Part shown: in pieces, positions 13,601-26,630 of the stretch
Numbering within the stretch: position 1 is the first letter of the stretch
How the letters are laid out: the number at the start of each line of letters is the position of its first letter
Assembly: GCA_023055355.1 (NCBI GenBank)
Contig: JALJCS010000001.1
Location: forward strand, 100,735,381 to 100,799,380
From: Agelaius tricolor
Taxonomy: Eukaryota; Chordata; Aves; Passeriformes; Icteridae
Length of the DNA stretch: 64,000 nt
Reading direction: 5' to 3'
Translations under genes and position numbers: made by a program
Notes under the pieces: model-generated
What the model was told of the DNA's origin: nothing
Databases searched by the model: none
Seen by the model: only the letters and a program-made list of their open reading frames with translations

Positions 13601-13770
13601 TAGATACAACTGCAGTCCCTGAGCTGGTAACCCTGTCCTGTTTCCCTTTTACTCTTTAATAGCTTTAGACAGATGAATCAGGCTAGATCTGTGGTTTGTG
13701 ACACACAGCCACACCAAATCTTATTAGTGTGATCAAGCTGAAAATAAGTTTGTAGTTTCACAATACATTT
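10661..13770. other. AT-rich stretch, no gene seen
   Basis: About 3.1 kb without a recognised gene or transposon. The 11880-12050 part is less AT-rich ('ggggcaggaggcagcctg' near 11940) but gives no clear protein or repeat assignment. Around 13040-13216 the minus strand stays open for 60 codons with mixed composition; no family was recognised. Confidence 0.5.
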
Positions 13771-13810
13771 TATTTGCCTACACTGTAGGAAATTTGCCTA
13801 CATTGTAGGA
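13771..13810 (+). repeat. Two tandem 20-bp units, each with an internal palindrome
   Basis: Units 13771-13790 and 13791-13810 differ at two positions by eye. Each carries the inverted repeat cctaca-N-tgtagg (cctacactgtagg and cctacattgtagg). This is a local tandem duplication. Confidence 0.85.
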
Positions 13811-16800
13811 AAAGCATTGGTTGTCATTCCTATCAATATTCTGCAGTTTCCTCATTGTGGGTGGGTGAAGAGTGTGCTTTGGTATGGTAGAGGATGAAAA
13901 TCAGGTCTGGATCACTCACTGTCGTGAAAGAGACAAATTTATTGAGCCAGCTTTTCTACTCAGGAAAACAGAGTGTGTAACCACATTCTTCAAAAGTGAT
14001 TCAGATGGCACACTGCCTGTTGTCTAGAAATGTATTGCTGCCTTCATTTTGGTACATTTTTTTCCTAGAAGCCTACAATCTTGGTTGTTTGCCAATTTTA
14101 GCACAGTATCCTTCATATTCAGCATTGCAGTACCTAGAATAAAAATTTTCAGCAACATTTACTTACTTTTCTCCATTCAGAGAACTGTTTACTTTAGGAG
14201 AAAGTCAAAAGATTTACATTTCTTTAGCTTGTGTTGCCTTCAGGTCATGCCTGTGTGTGTAGGTTTATGTAGAAATATGTTCCCTAGTTAACACAACTCT
14301 AGTACAACACAGGGTCTTCACACAAATGCTAGAAAAAAACTCCATTAAATATCATACAGGAATAACTGTTCCTTCTAAATGTTATTTGAGCCATAAAGTT
14401 ATATGAATTTAAGATTCTTTCCTAAGAACAAATGCCAAGAACATGATTGGTTACAGAACTTTAATAAATATTTCAAATGTGTTTAAGCTTGACTGTCCTC
14501 TGTCTCTGATATCTACAGACAATAAAATCAGTGATGAATGCATATGAAAATAAAACTCTTAGTGATTTTGTATACAGAGCAATATCAAACAAAAACAGTG
14601 TATTCAGGCTTCCTTAGGAACACCACACTGAATAAAAAATAGGCTAATGCAGTAAAGACCACAGTTCATCTCTTCTCCCACAGACTCCCACAGTAGCACA
14701 TTGACAGCTCTGGTTCTTGATGGCCATGAGCTATAAACAAGTAAGCAATATATTAACATTCTTAATGGATCAGCTCATTCCTAAATCCCTGTATTAAAGA
14801 GCAATCTGCATTGCAGTGGGATTTTTTGTTTTGTTTTTTGGGATTGTTTTGGTTTTTGGTTTATTTGGTTGTTGATTTTTTTTCCAATATTTTAAAATTT
14901 GTATTGGGATATAAAAAGAGAAAGGTAAAGGATCAAGGTGCTTGGCAGGCAACATTCTGCAACAGCCCCCTCAGACCAGTGATGCACACCTTTGATTCCA
15001 AGCTGATGGAACAGACATAGGGCAGAGCAGCAGGAGAAAAAACAAGCCAGTTTAGTGTCCTAAGCATTTACAGAGAGTGAGAGAACTGCAGCCCTCTGCA
15101 TTGACATCAGCACATGTGTATTCATCCAAACATGGATGATCATTAGTAATTAATCATTTTGTTACTTAAGTTAAATATTTTGTTACTACAGATAACACAT
15201 CTCGCAGCAGGAACAAATCCAGTTTCTTTCCTCTCTTGTTGATGCTGCTTGTTCTCAAAACTGGCAAGAAAAATTTTCACTGTCATTAATTTATTCTTTT
15301 GTCTTTGCTCAAGTAGCTCAGAAGGACAGTTTATTGAGGACTTAGTTTCAGAAACACTTGGCAGTGGTCAAAGCTAAGGGAAATCTGGCAGATGTTTATT
15401 TTTCAAGTACAGAAGCCTTCCTTTGTGCTATTGAACCCCAACACCTTCATTTTTTGCAGAGGGACGTTTTCCTGTCAGAGAACTGGCATTTTATTTGTTA
15501 ATACCATGCAATTGTTTTCCCTTTGTTTGTTTTGCTTTAGGTTTTTTTCACATATTTATCTTCCTAGAGCAGTTTTAAAAGAAGGAAAATGTGATTATGT
15601 TGTTGTCTGTACCAAGGCTACCGTGATTCAGCATAAACAGGTAAAATGTCCTCAGTTAATACAATGTTCTGCTATTCATCATTGTTGTTGCAGTGATTGT
15701 GCCCATCCTTAGAGAACAATGTACAGCACCAATTTGCATTACACCACCTCTTGTTTTATGTGGGCAAATACATCACAACAAATTGCCAAATAGTTGCAAC
15801 CTGCCCAGCACAGGTCAGAAAAATGATAACTTTTAACTACACATGGTTAACACAAACATAGGTTGTTGAATTTGGGGGCCACACAACTGAGTGAGTAAAA
15901 GTTCAGATGCCTATTGCTGGAATATATATATTTTAAAAAATAGTATGCTACGTGATTATATGCCTTCTTTATGCCCTTGCTGTCAAACATAATTTATAAT
16001 TTTTCCAACATTTTAGGAGCTTGAGAATTTTTTAGCTTAAGAAGAAATTCTGCATAAGACAAAAATATTTCACGAAGTATGTTTCCTGCTCATAAACATC
16101 ACTGACAGCTGTCATCTTGTATTAATCAGACACCTAGGTTGGGTTCAGATTTTAAGTTTGGTCATGACAAGTTTAATTTTTTAAAGAGAAAATGTTTATT
16201 TCTAATCCTAACCAAATCAGGAAGACATAGATCTGCTTTCAGCAGCTGTTGATTTGTTCTCTCTGTATTGGAGTTATCTCAAAAATTAGAAATTTGTTAA
16301 TATTTTTTTTTAATTCAGCTTCAATATACTTGTGAAATTTGGCAGTATAATGGATATTTCTAGCTGGTCTCTATTAAGATTAAATTTTTGATCCACCAAC
16401 CAAAGAGTAAGGACTTGTTCATGTTTATGCTTGTGTTAAGAGTAGACCCTACAGAAAAATATTCCTTTCTGCATCTAATTTTTCCATTAAGGTGAACAAG
16501 GTCTCAGCTCACAAGCTATGATCTCAAATGAACATAATATACAGAGTGCAGATTGCAGTGGAATCACAGGAAAAAAATTACCCTTTTTCTTCCTTTTTCA
16601 GCTGCCACTTCTACCATTTGGAAGAAATGCATAACACAGCATCTTATCTTTTTGTGTATGAAGTAATTTTGGACACTCCTGTGCACATTTTAATTTTAAG
16701 TGCAGCTGCATATGATGCAAAGATCATTTGTGGGGATCCATTGCAAAATGATAATTTTATCATCAGCATTATATTTTCAAGAATACAGGTAGAATCTTCA

Positions 16801-18962
16801 CTCTTTTAAAGTGAAATCAGAGGAAAAGGAGAAGGAAAAATTTAGTTCTTGTACATTTAGAATTGCTTAGATTCAGAGTTCATGACGAGCCCACCAATGT
16901 GGATAGAGAAGCACAGAAAAATTCTGCACAGTTCATATCTTTAGTTCATGCTGTGCGCATCTCTGGGGTTACAACATAACATAAAGATATCTCAAGAGTA
17001 ATTATTATTAAATACAAAGAAAGTTATTAAATGCCAATTCATTTTTTCTAGAATTAGATGCATAGGAAGAAAGAATCTGTTTTGAGCTTTGAGATTTATC
17101 TTTTTGATTTTTTGCAGGTACTCTTTCTTCTTTTCCTCATAGACTATCATTTCTTTATCCTTAATCAAAGTATCTATAGAAAATAAAAAAGTTTTTAAAT
17201 TTTTTTCATAGATTCTTAGCCATATTTATTTGATTGTTACAAAACATTCAGTCTTTCTAAATGTAAATTTTCATTTTGACAAAAACTATGCATAAGTTAA
17301 AAGTAAGTTGACTTCAAGAAGAATGATGTCTTAATCAATGGTTGTAAATCCATGCTAAGATCTTTACAGCACTTTAAATTTATTCATGAAATTTATTTTC
17401 TTCAAATTATTGAATAGCCTCCAAGCACTTTCTAAGCATGAACAGTAAATTTTTTGTGCTTTGCAAGTCAGTACCTTCTGTGCAACCAACAGTGAGTCTT
17501 GCCCTATTGTCATTGATTCTTGCTACTCTGTTGATGTCATCAAGTTATACCAGTGTTAGATACCATTCTATTGTTAATATGGTTTTTGCACATTGAGTCC
17601 TTGAAATTTTATTATGGTTTTGTCCAGAGTTACTGAAAAACAGAGAATTGACTCAGGAGGAATTGAATTATTCTGAAGGCTTCACAGCTGAGGTAGATGT
17701 TTCCCCAATCTGTCAAAAGAATGATGAAAAATAGGCTGCCAGACATTACTTGATTTCCACCTAATCATGCACTACAGCAAAAAGATGCTCCAGGGTGTGC
17801 ATGGCTCTTCTCTGTGTGCACTCACAGGTAGTCTGGGAGATCCGAGACTGAAGGCCAAGTGCTTTCATCCATGCAGGAAGTGCAAATCAGACAGCAACAC
17901 AGTGCACAGTCTGGAAGTCAGCTTCTGTAGCAGTAGAATATAAAACTTCCTCATCCTACAACTAAATCATATGCTGGCAAAAGCATTTAAAATTCCGGTG
18001 TCAACGTTCTCCCAGCAAGGTTTATGATGGGGTCAAAACTGTGGGAGACAATACTGTACTCCTATGAGAATAGGTCACTAAAGGATGGGCAAATCACAAT
18101 ATTGACTTCCTTGCTCAATTCACTAATGAGTTTTAATGGCTCAGTTTTCTATTGTGTGTCTTGGACACATGGCATAAAAATCTGTGCATTCAAGCAAACA
18201 GGAGATGTGTTGCCTCAGTGGGCAAATAGGATGTTCCTTACCTTCTCTCCCCATATTTTAGAGACTCTTACCAAGAAGCTCTCTATAAAGTGATTTAGGA
18301 GTGTAATGGGGGGAAGGGTTCACCCTTCAAATGTTCACCCTATTAATATTTCACTAGTAGGCCAAGTATAGTTCTCATTTATGTAAAAAAATGAAACACT
18401 ACCAAAGGAATTAGCAAACTCTGCAGAGTGCTTGCTTTTTCTTTAATGTTGTGATAGAGACAGCCTGCCATCCATCAGCTCTACTTTTCCCAACCACAAT
18501 CCCACAAATTTCAATGCGATACAAGAAAGGAAAAGTTTCTTATGATCTGTTTGCATTGCTCATTTCACAGAAAATCTAGCTCACACTTTTCACAGCCTGA
18601 GCTGGCTGGCTGGGAGCAGGCGCTGCTGCAGACGCTGTTTTATGCACTAATAGAGAATGGTGATTCAGCTAAACAAGTCTAGTTCTCAGCAGAGATTTTC
18701 AGTTCAGCACAATGTCACACCAAAACAGATAAATGGCTCTGTTTTCAGAGCTGTTCTGCAGCAAATTACATTGTAGCATAAAATTATCCTTTTTGGCCTT
18801 TCAATGAGCACCTAAAAATATTCCTGGCTTAGGAAATCCTTAAAAATCTTTTCAAATAGTCTTCCTTGTCTCCAAGATTTTATCTTTATCTTATATGTGT
18901 ATATCATTACCTAATGATTTCAACAGACATTGGGTCCAACTGATGTCAGACAGAATGTCATG
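13811..18962. other. AT-rich stretch with weak exon-like segments only
   Basis: No gene can be supported. Two plus-strand segments have splice-like edges and one open frame, at 15568-15640 and 16602-16788, but the frames do not join and neither protein is recognised. The interval 18440-18800 is richer in GC and has a compact 'ctgagctggctggctggg' block near 18598; its nature is unknown. Confidence 0.5.
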
Positions 18963-18999
18963 TATAAGGTATCAACTAGGATATATAAGGTATCAACTG
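18963..18999 (+). repeat. Short direct repeat (15 bp, two copies)
   Basis: 'tataaggtatcaact' occurs at 18963-18977 and again at 18983-18997, separated by 'aggata'. This is a local duplication in AT-rich sequence with no recognised element. Confidence 0.8.
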
Positions 19000-19544
19000 A
19001 ACAATATGAATGATAAAAAACTTTCTTTATGCAGGGAGTGCATTCATGTTCTTGGATTTCTGTTCTGAAAGGCACATAGAAACAGTGAGAGTTTGCTCAA
19101 AATATTTAAATATTTGTAACTTCATAAAATCATCTGAATCTCTCAGAAATCATGGCAATGATAAAATGAGGGGGGGGGGAAAGTAGCAGTTTTCAAAAGG
19201 GTAGTTGTTTCTTTTTCATTGAGTTGCAAAATTGTTTGCTCTAATATTATCATAAATGATTAAAAATACTGTAAGAACATGAAAGAATTTTCCAGCATCA
19301 TGAACATCAACCTTAATTTCCTATTCCTGATTATTAACCAAGTCATTTGGAGGTATTGCAGAAAACTAACTAGCAGTTGTCACAGTGATTTCCAGGCTTG
19401 AACACCAAGGGACATTTTCTATAGGCTGTATATACTTGTGGGCACCTCTGTTGGGCTGGTGCTGCTGGTGAGATTAACTTCTGGAGGCTGAAAGTTTTGA
19501 TCTGACAACTTGAAATTATTTTTTTTACTATGAAGGTAGATAAA
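19000..19544. other. Unique stretch with a G-run
   Basis: No gene or transposon seen. A run of 10 consecutive G lies at 19170-19179, unusual in this AT-rich surrounding and probably length-polymorphic. Confidence 0.55.
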
Positions 19545-19680
19545 TTCTGAAACAGGTTGTCCAAACTGATTGGGAAGTTTCCACCTTTGGAAGCATCCAA
19601 TGTTTTAAGGGACAAGACCCTGAGCCACCTGATTTAATTGGGCCTGTTCCATGTAGAGATGTTATTGGGGGACCTCAAAA
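19545..19680 (+). mobile_element. Old CR1 LINE 3' scrap
   Basis: The order of blocks matches the CR1 3' untranslated region in plus orientation: 'gaaacaggttgtccaaa', 'ggaagtttccacctttgga', 'caagaccctgagccacctg', and 'gttattgggggacctc' where young copies have the 'ttggactagatgacctcc' block. The copy is highly diverged, lacks the 3' terminal repeats and is only about 135 bp long. Confidence 0.62.
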
Positions 19681-20220
19681 AAACCCTTTCAATTTTTTTT
19701 TTAATGTAAGCTAACATCCCTTTCTTTGAGACATGTTGTACTTTTAAAGAGAGACAATTGCTTTGTGTGAAGCTACAGCTCTTGGCTAAAATCCTGACTC
19801 TCCTGAAATCAATGGAAAATACTGTTCAGGATTTTACCTATCATCATGATGGACAGTAATATTGGTATTCTGTGGCTGGACACTGCAACTTTAACCCAAC
19901 ATTGTGTACTGCTGCTCTTTGCTGTGATTGGTTGCACTTCTGTTGGATTGCTGTGCAGTCATTTCAGAGCAGGATTGAATTCCTTACTGCCAGAATCAAC
20001 ATTGAAAAAGTAAACAACTGCTTGTTAACATAATCACTCCCTCTTACAAATTTTCTTGATTTGGCACAGCAAACTGTTGGAAATCTGTATCTTTGGTGTC
20101 TACAGTTGGCTTGCAGTAGCAAAAAGAGATGATGCTTTGAGTCTGTGCAACTGCTGATGACAGCATCCTCCAGCATTTATGAGGGTTATGGTTCTGCAGT
20201 ATTTGAAGAACAGCTGCAAC
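19681..20220. other. Unique stretch, nothing recognised
   Basis: About 540 bp without a gene or repeat that I can name. A run of T lies near 19692-19702. Confidence 0.5.
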
Positions 20221-20287
20221 TCTGATTTTTCTCTGGTTTTCTGATTCTTCTCCTGATTCCTTCTGATTCTTCTTCTGATTTTTCTCC
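20221..20287 (+). repeat. Imperfect tandem repeat of ttctgattcttctc
   Basis: About five degenerate copies of a 13-15-bp pyrimidine-rich unit (ctgatt followed by T/C-rich spacer) run through the interval. It is a short minisatellite-like tract. The strong strand asymmetry (few G on the plus strand) is visible directly. Confidence 0.8.
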
Positions 20288-21266
20288 TTTCATTGATATG
20301 AAAGGAGAAAACATCATCTTCCTTCCCCTGTATCCAAGTTGAGAATGTACCCTGAGCAGCAAAAGTATGTGCATAGAGGAACGCAATGGTGGTTTCAAGA
20401 GGTGTCTTATGTTCTGGAAACTATAGTTTTACACCATGGAGGATTCAAAGAGAATTATTTTTTCTAATAGAGTTCAACTTCACATACTTTCAAGAGTGTA
20501 GGCACTAGTCCCAAATGTTTCACTGAATCAATTTTCATTATTGCTGTTTTCATATGAGCTGCACAGACAGGTGTGAAATGATCTAGGACTCACTGCAGTG
20601 TGGGATGCTATTTCTGAAGCTGGCAGGACTGAACTCTGATAAGGTTCCAGCCCCATCATGGTCTTTGAGTCCAAAATGTGGCTGTTCTTTCCATCCAAAC
20701 ACCTTCTAACTTCAGCTATTTTCTCACAGAGACCTTTAGGATGCTTAGTAAAGCTTGAAAATGTTTGTCTCCCCCTCTGAAATCTGACTGCAAGATAAGA
20801 GATGCAAGGTAGTTAAGCTGTGAAACAGTGGAGGAATAAACTTCTTTAACATATTTGAAAGAACTTGTTAACTGGTGTCTGTTTCAGTTTTCTGGAATAT
20901 ATTGTATCCATCTAGTAGATAAGGATAGGCAGTGCTGTCAAAACATAATCTTAGCAGAGCTCACTTTCCTTTTTATTTTTTTGAGGCTTAATTAAGAAAA
21001 TGCAAAACAACTGATACTAGCTTGTTAATTGGCACATGCTGTTTTCATTAAGGTGTGAAACGTTCTTATGGAACAAAAAATATGGAATATATAAAAGATC
21101 TGCTTGACATTCACAGACAGATTCACAACTGTGAGAAATGCTGAAGAATTTAACTTGGACTGACTCCAAGTGTGAGACACTTCAGTTTCAAGAAATTTTG
21201 GGAGCTTCTTGCCCTCAGTGCCCACAATAAATATTTTTTACATCTTAAACATATCAAGTAAGGAGA
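20288..21266. other. Unique stretch, nothing recognised
   Basis: About 1 kb of AT-rich DNA. No gene, splice-flanked open frame or transposon was identified. Confidence 0.5.
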
Positions 21267-21310
21267 AGTTTGAATTCCAGTACAGTAAAGTTTGAATTCC
21301 AATACAGTAA
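21267..21310 (+). repeat. Tandem duplication of a 22-bp unit
   Basis: Units 21267-21288 and 21289-21310 ('agtttgaattcc' then 'a/gtacagtaa') differ at one base (21/22). Being perfectly adjacent and nearly identical, the duplication is likely recent. Confidence 0.9.
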
Positions 21311-23229
21311 TTATTTTATTATTACTGTTGTCTTTTTGCTAAGATATTAGCCACAAATAACCATTGGTATATTCCTGGGGAAATGTCTTTATCCAGAATT
21401 CATCAGGGAGGACATAATGCTACAGATTTATACTAAAAAATGTTTTATTATATGACTGTAAGTTATGACCAAGCTCTGTGTAATTCATATTCTAGAAACA
21501 TTTTTTATGTATACTCCATATATGATAATGGGTGAAGAAACACCTGTGAATTTGTGAATCCAAAAGAGTTGAAGCACAAAGTACTAGCAACAGAACTGAA
21601 CTGATTGTAGAGCAAATTTGAAGCAGGTCTTGGTTAAGAGATGACTAAACAACTTTAGGCAATTAAGTTTCAGACACAGAAACCTGTGTTCAGATCTCTT
21701 CCCCTGATTCAACAATAGTTGAAAAGTACAGAGTATCTTGACAAGGGGTTAATCAAGGTCCTGTCTTGCTAAAGACATTGAAGACTGTGTTGGAGACACC
21801 ATCTCTGAACTTTGTATAACAGCACAAAACTCTGACATTGAATTATCATTTCCCAGTTTTCATCTGTGGTTATATATAGGCTTGTACTGTGAAGAAGCAG
21901 ACCAATAATTCACCATGGTTAGGCTTTATTTGCCTTGAGTTGTTTTGACAAGTTGAGCAGCAATCCATAACTACTGGTGTTTTTTTCGAGATCATAACTT
22001 ACTCTAAAGTCACAGTTTTGTAAAGGACACAGAAGGGTCAAAATAAATCTCTAGCTAAGAGGTTGTGAATGGGTGAGAGAACATGGTGCTCAACACCCAG
22101 GCATGCTAATGTAGCAAACCGCTGTTCTTCATTGGTAATGCATCAGCACTATTCAAATTACAGCGTACATTAATTTGATTATAATTAGCTTGTTACAGCA
22201 CAAGGAAAAAAAAATCTAAAATAACACTGCTGTTCTGTGAGAATTTTGTGTTTGTAAATGTTAGGCATTAGTGGACTGCTTAGGGATTTGTGGCAAACAC
22301 TGGAAGTATTTGACAATTACTAATTGCATCCAGTTTGTTGTTGTTTTTTTTTTTTTCTTTTTCACTAATACTTTCTAAAGACAAAGCAAATCTTCATTGT
22401 TCTTATATAATAATTAGTTTTCATTTTTTACCATGTAAAAAAGTCATCAACTCATATTCCAATTTCTACTCAATTTGTAGTAGAGAAATAACTGAAATCA
22501 CGCAAGCCTAGCAAGGTGAGAAAAGAAGCAGTCCTACCAAGGCCAACAGAGTTACTTCAGCAGAGTGTGTTTCAGAAAGAGATAATATAAGAGTGACTTA
22601 AAAATTAAAATAAATCTAGAAATGTAAGTGTAAATTCTGAAGAAAAGAGGAGGAGCTTGCAATAGCATTACTAGTTAGCACATAGCTAACAGACTTTTTT
22701 TAGAACAAAGAAGAAAGAAAAATGACAATAATTTGAAGCTATATGTGGAAAGGAAACATGGCTCCATGTAAGAAAGCAAAAAAAATCTCAAAGGTTGTAT
22801 TAGAAGGAGGAGTTCAATAAGTTGCATTTTACAATTTAAAAGAGACTAATTTAAGGAGTATAACAATTATTGCAATGGAAAAGAAACCAAACCAACCAAA
22901 CAAAAAACTGCAATGGAATGCATTTGGAATGGAAATGGAGTCTCTGGAATGAAAAATGCAGAACATGAACTACAAAAAAGGCAGGAGCATAGCAATGCAA
23001 TACAGAGGAAAAAAAAAGTCAATGACATTTTCACATTTTTATTTCAAAACAAGTATTCAGTTCAAGGCTTTTTTCAAAATCCCTAGTTACCTCTCTCTAA
23101 ATTTTTGCAAGGTGCATTTAAGCTTCCTGTCAGCATGGAAGTAGAACACCTTTTCATTCAGTTTTAATGAAATCAAACTTGGACATCTTTCTTCAATTCA
23201 AACTAAACTTCACCTTTATATAATAATAC
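21311..23229. other. Unique stretch with a homeodomain-motif-rich interval
   Basis: No gene or transposon seen. The interval 22100-22200 contains several TAAT-type and octamer-like motifs (catgctaatg, ggtaatgcat, caaatta, ttataattagc) and is a candidate conserved noncoding element. Runs of T or A occur near 22343-22356 and 22203-22214. Confidence 0.45.

Positions 23230-23255
<26 letters not shown>
23230..23255. repeat. (TA)13 microsatellite
   Basis: Thirteen uninterrupted TA units, followed by an A-run and more TA-rich sequence. Confidence 0.97.
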
Positions 23256-23261
<6 letters not shown>

Positions 23262-26200
23262 ATTTGTTATAATATAAGAGAACTTTGGAGAAAAGTAATA
23301 AGAAAGGTCATAGAATATACTAAATCAAAATATTTGTCAGTTACCTAACAGCAATTCTTTAGCTTTATAAAAATTACCAAATCTTTAATTTAGCGAATAC
23401 CTCACTGTATACTTGCTTTTAAACCATATATAGCAACTGCTCATGCACTAAAACACAGAGATTGAATCCACATGCAAGGGAAACTAGGTTAGGGATCAAA
23501 AGCCCATTCATTTAAATGTGTAATGTTTGGCTGAAGGTGATGAAAGAATATACAACGGGGCCAATGCTATTTCAGTGGTATCAATAGATACAAGAAAAAT
23601 AACAGGACTGTGTAAAAAGCTGCATAGTAAAATTGTAAAAGGAACTTCAAAAGAAGGTATGTTAGGTCTTCTCTTGCATTACCAGCTGTGCAAATTTCCA
23701 AAAAAAACATAGAAACCAAATCATTTAAGAAAGAAGTTTAGAATTCATACTGGGGGGAATAACACTGCCCTGGTATAGAAATCACCATGTTGGCTCTGCA
23801 CTTCTCACAGTTTCTCTGAGTAACTAAAGAGCTGCCTTAGTATTGGAAGTATTGCCAACACCTTTTAGTCTTAAAAGAAAAAGAAAAAATTTACTATTTA
23901 TTGCTGTTATTAATATTCCTGTTTGATTATTTATATACAAATTAGATCCATATGTAAATATAGAAGTGTATATTATTAAATACTCCACATTTTTTTTTGG
24001 CAGTAGTAATTGAGTTTTCTACTCTATAGATGGAAATTATAAAGTAGTACCTAAGAATGCATGTCAGATAATTAATCAAATTTTAATAAATTGCCTAAAT
24101 GCAGATTCATCTCCGTGTTCACTACCAAGATACTTTTTTGTAATCAACAATTTTATGTGATGATGACATGTAGGGATTTATTCAACCTTTCAGGGCATGT
24201 TGCATATTTCTTCTTTTCTGTTTTCATCATCAGCACTCTGCAACATTTAGAAATTTCTTGAAATGACGTGAAAAGTATATCAGCTCACACAAAGAGACTA
24301 GACTGTTTTCATTGATCTCTCCTGCTAGACAGGATTGTGTAGGGCTGCTGAGGAAGATCTTAGATTCCTTTAGCAAGTATCTCTGGTTCATTGCACCAAA
24401 TGAAAGGTGAAAAGATGAGAAAATTTAAGGTGGACTTTGTAGTCAAGCTAGAAAAAGAATTTAGGTTATGGCTCATGACTGGGGAATGACTGGGTCTCTC
24501 ACAGATTCAAAGGCTGGAACATGGAACTTGGGCACAGGCACAGCCATCACTGGGAATACTCTTTTCACGGCACATTCACACAACTTAACTTGCCAACCGT
24601 AAGCCCAGATGCATATGCTGCTTCTTAAATACAGAATACCACTGAACAGTGTCTCCAGAAGAGAGAATTGTTACTGATTTAGAGGTTGGACTTCAACTAA
24701 ACAGAACCTTAATTTGCCAGCCTGTCCAGCTAAATACATGGAGGAAAAATGTTTTAAATCCTTCGTTTTCATTTCCTAGGGTTTCAGAGATTTATAAAAT
24801 GCTCTGAGCAGGTAATTTTCTCCACTCAGGTTTTAAAGGTCTTAATCCTCTCTTCAAGGCATTTATTTCAAAATGTGTGGGTGACTGGTAGGCTAAAATA
24901 GTGACTGTGTGACTTTTACTGGTTTTATATTTTTGCAATTTGCACAAGTGTAGGATACAGAGTGCATGGTACTGGAATAGACCAAGCACTAAAACTTGTG
25001 ATCTAGAGCTAAAACATGTGATTTTCTCTGAAGCCAGGGAAAAGTCTCAACCTGCAAGACACAATTTTTTCTCTTTGATCTCTCATTCAACCTGTATATG
25101 GAAGTGGAAGGAACCCCACAAAAATCTTGCACTTGTAGGACTATCTGGGAAATTTGCTGTACAGTTCACACCCCTTGGTCACATGAAGTCCCCACAACAG
25201 GGGCTCCTGTTCCAGGTCCTTTCTCACCACACAACCAAATAACAGGTAGTACATTCTACGGGTATTTTAAAGTGAAGCAGCAGTTAAGGTTTGATGATTC
25301 TAAAGCTGCATTGTTAATTCCCTCATTCAGTGTGCACTGAGGAGCTCAGGTTTCCTCATCCTGGTGGAGCTTAGGCTTGAGACAGACCCTGAGATACCCA
25401 GTCTAGACAGGCTGGCCCACCCCCTCCCCTCCAGCATGCCACAAACAGGCAGCTCTAGGGGGCTGGGAAACACAACTTCCTTGATGGCAGATTTATGGCA
25501 ACATGATCCCTAGAGGACAATGGCTAAGGCAATCATTTTTGCCTACTTGCTGTCCCTTTGAGGCTGCAAGACAGTTCCAACTTTGTGACAGTTTGCAGCT
25601 GGTAACAGCTGTTGCTGCTCACCCAGTGGCTTTGAAAGATCTTGCTGCTGGTGGTTATTTAGAGGTTCTATGCAACACCAACAGTCTCTACTTTGGCAAA
25701 TACCTATGTTTGCAACACAGAGCTAGCAGTTGTCAATGGATGGAACTGGGAGCTAGCCAAGAGCTTTCAAAAGGCTTTTTCCTGGATTAAACTCTTGGCC
25801 TTATTTCCACCAGTAGTGGCAGCACTTCATGTGCATGATATTCTGAGCCCAGTTAGGCATTGACTGATATTAATTCACCCACTGTCAGTGCTGAGTGGGT
25901 GAGAGAAGGGATTGAATTTTTTGAGTTGCAAAGTTTTCTGACCCACATCGTACATAATATTTTACATCGTTGAACATAAACCCACAGAAAGGCACATTAA
26001 TTTCAATAGTAAGATATATTTCCCTAAATTAAAATTCTGCTTGAGATTTTTTGCTCAAATGCTCCTTCTCCTTCATGATCAAATTAAATATCCAAGATGT
26101 AGAAGGCAAGACTCTTACCATAAATATGTAAACTGACTTGTTTAGATAATAATAAAAAAAAAACCACACGGCCCAAAGGATATGCTTTTCAGTGTTGCAT

Positions 26201-26594
26201 TTTAATTTTGTGTGATGTTCCATAAGGAGCTACTTTGGTGCAATAGCCTGTTATATCCAAAGATCCCAAAGTGATGGAGAAATATATTATCCCTCACAAG
26301 ATTCCACTAGACTTACCTCAAAGCTGGGGAAACTAAAACACAATTAAATAACCTGCCTATCATAATACAGTAAATTAAATGCAAGGACAGAAATCCTTGC
26401 TTTTAGTCCTACAGTTAATGCAAAGAGGGCCTCTTCTTTTGTTGCAATGACCCCATGGATTTAAATTTTCTTTTTTTTTTTCTATCCCCTTTCTAGTTGT
26501 ATTTTGGTTTTTTTAAGATTTAATTTAAAGCCAGAACCTGAAAATTAATGGAAGACAAGCAAATTTCAACCAGAAAAATATGCAAATTTTTTAT
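23256..26594. other. AT-rich stretch, no gene seen
   Basis: About 3.3 kb. The part 25100-25800 is less AT-rich and has 80-100-codon open frames on the plus strand, but they lack splice-flanked structure and match no protein I recognise. No transposon was identified. Confidence 0.5.
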
Positions 26595-26630
26595 TAGTAG
26601 TAGTAGCAATAGTATTAGTATCAGTATTTC
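26595..26630 (+). repeat. Degenerate (TAG)n microsatellite
   Basis: Four perfect TAG units at 26595-26606 followed by interrupted copies (caatagtattagtatcag). Confidence 0.85.

Noticed and set aside
16602..16788. Exon-like segment with a strong pyrimidine tract and an open frame
   Set aside because: Joining it to the segment at 15568-15640 gives a stop after ten codons, and the translation is not recognisable; chance remains the simpler explanation.
20221..20287. Possible CRISPR-like or regularly spaced repeat
   Set aside because: Units are degenerate and adjacent with no spacers, and the DNA is vertebrate; it is a pyrimidine-rich minisatellite tract.
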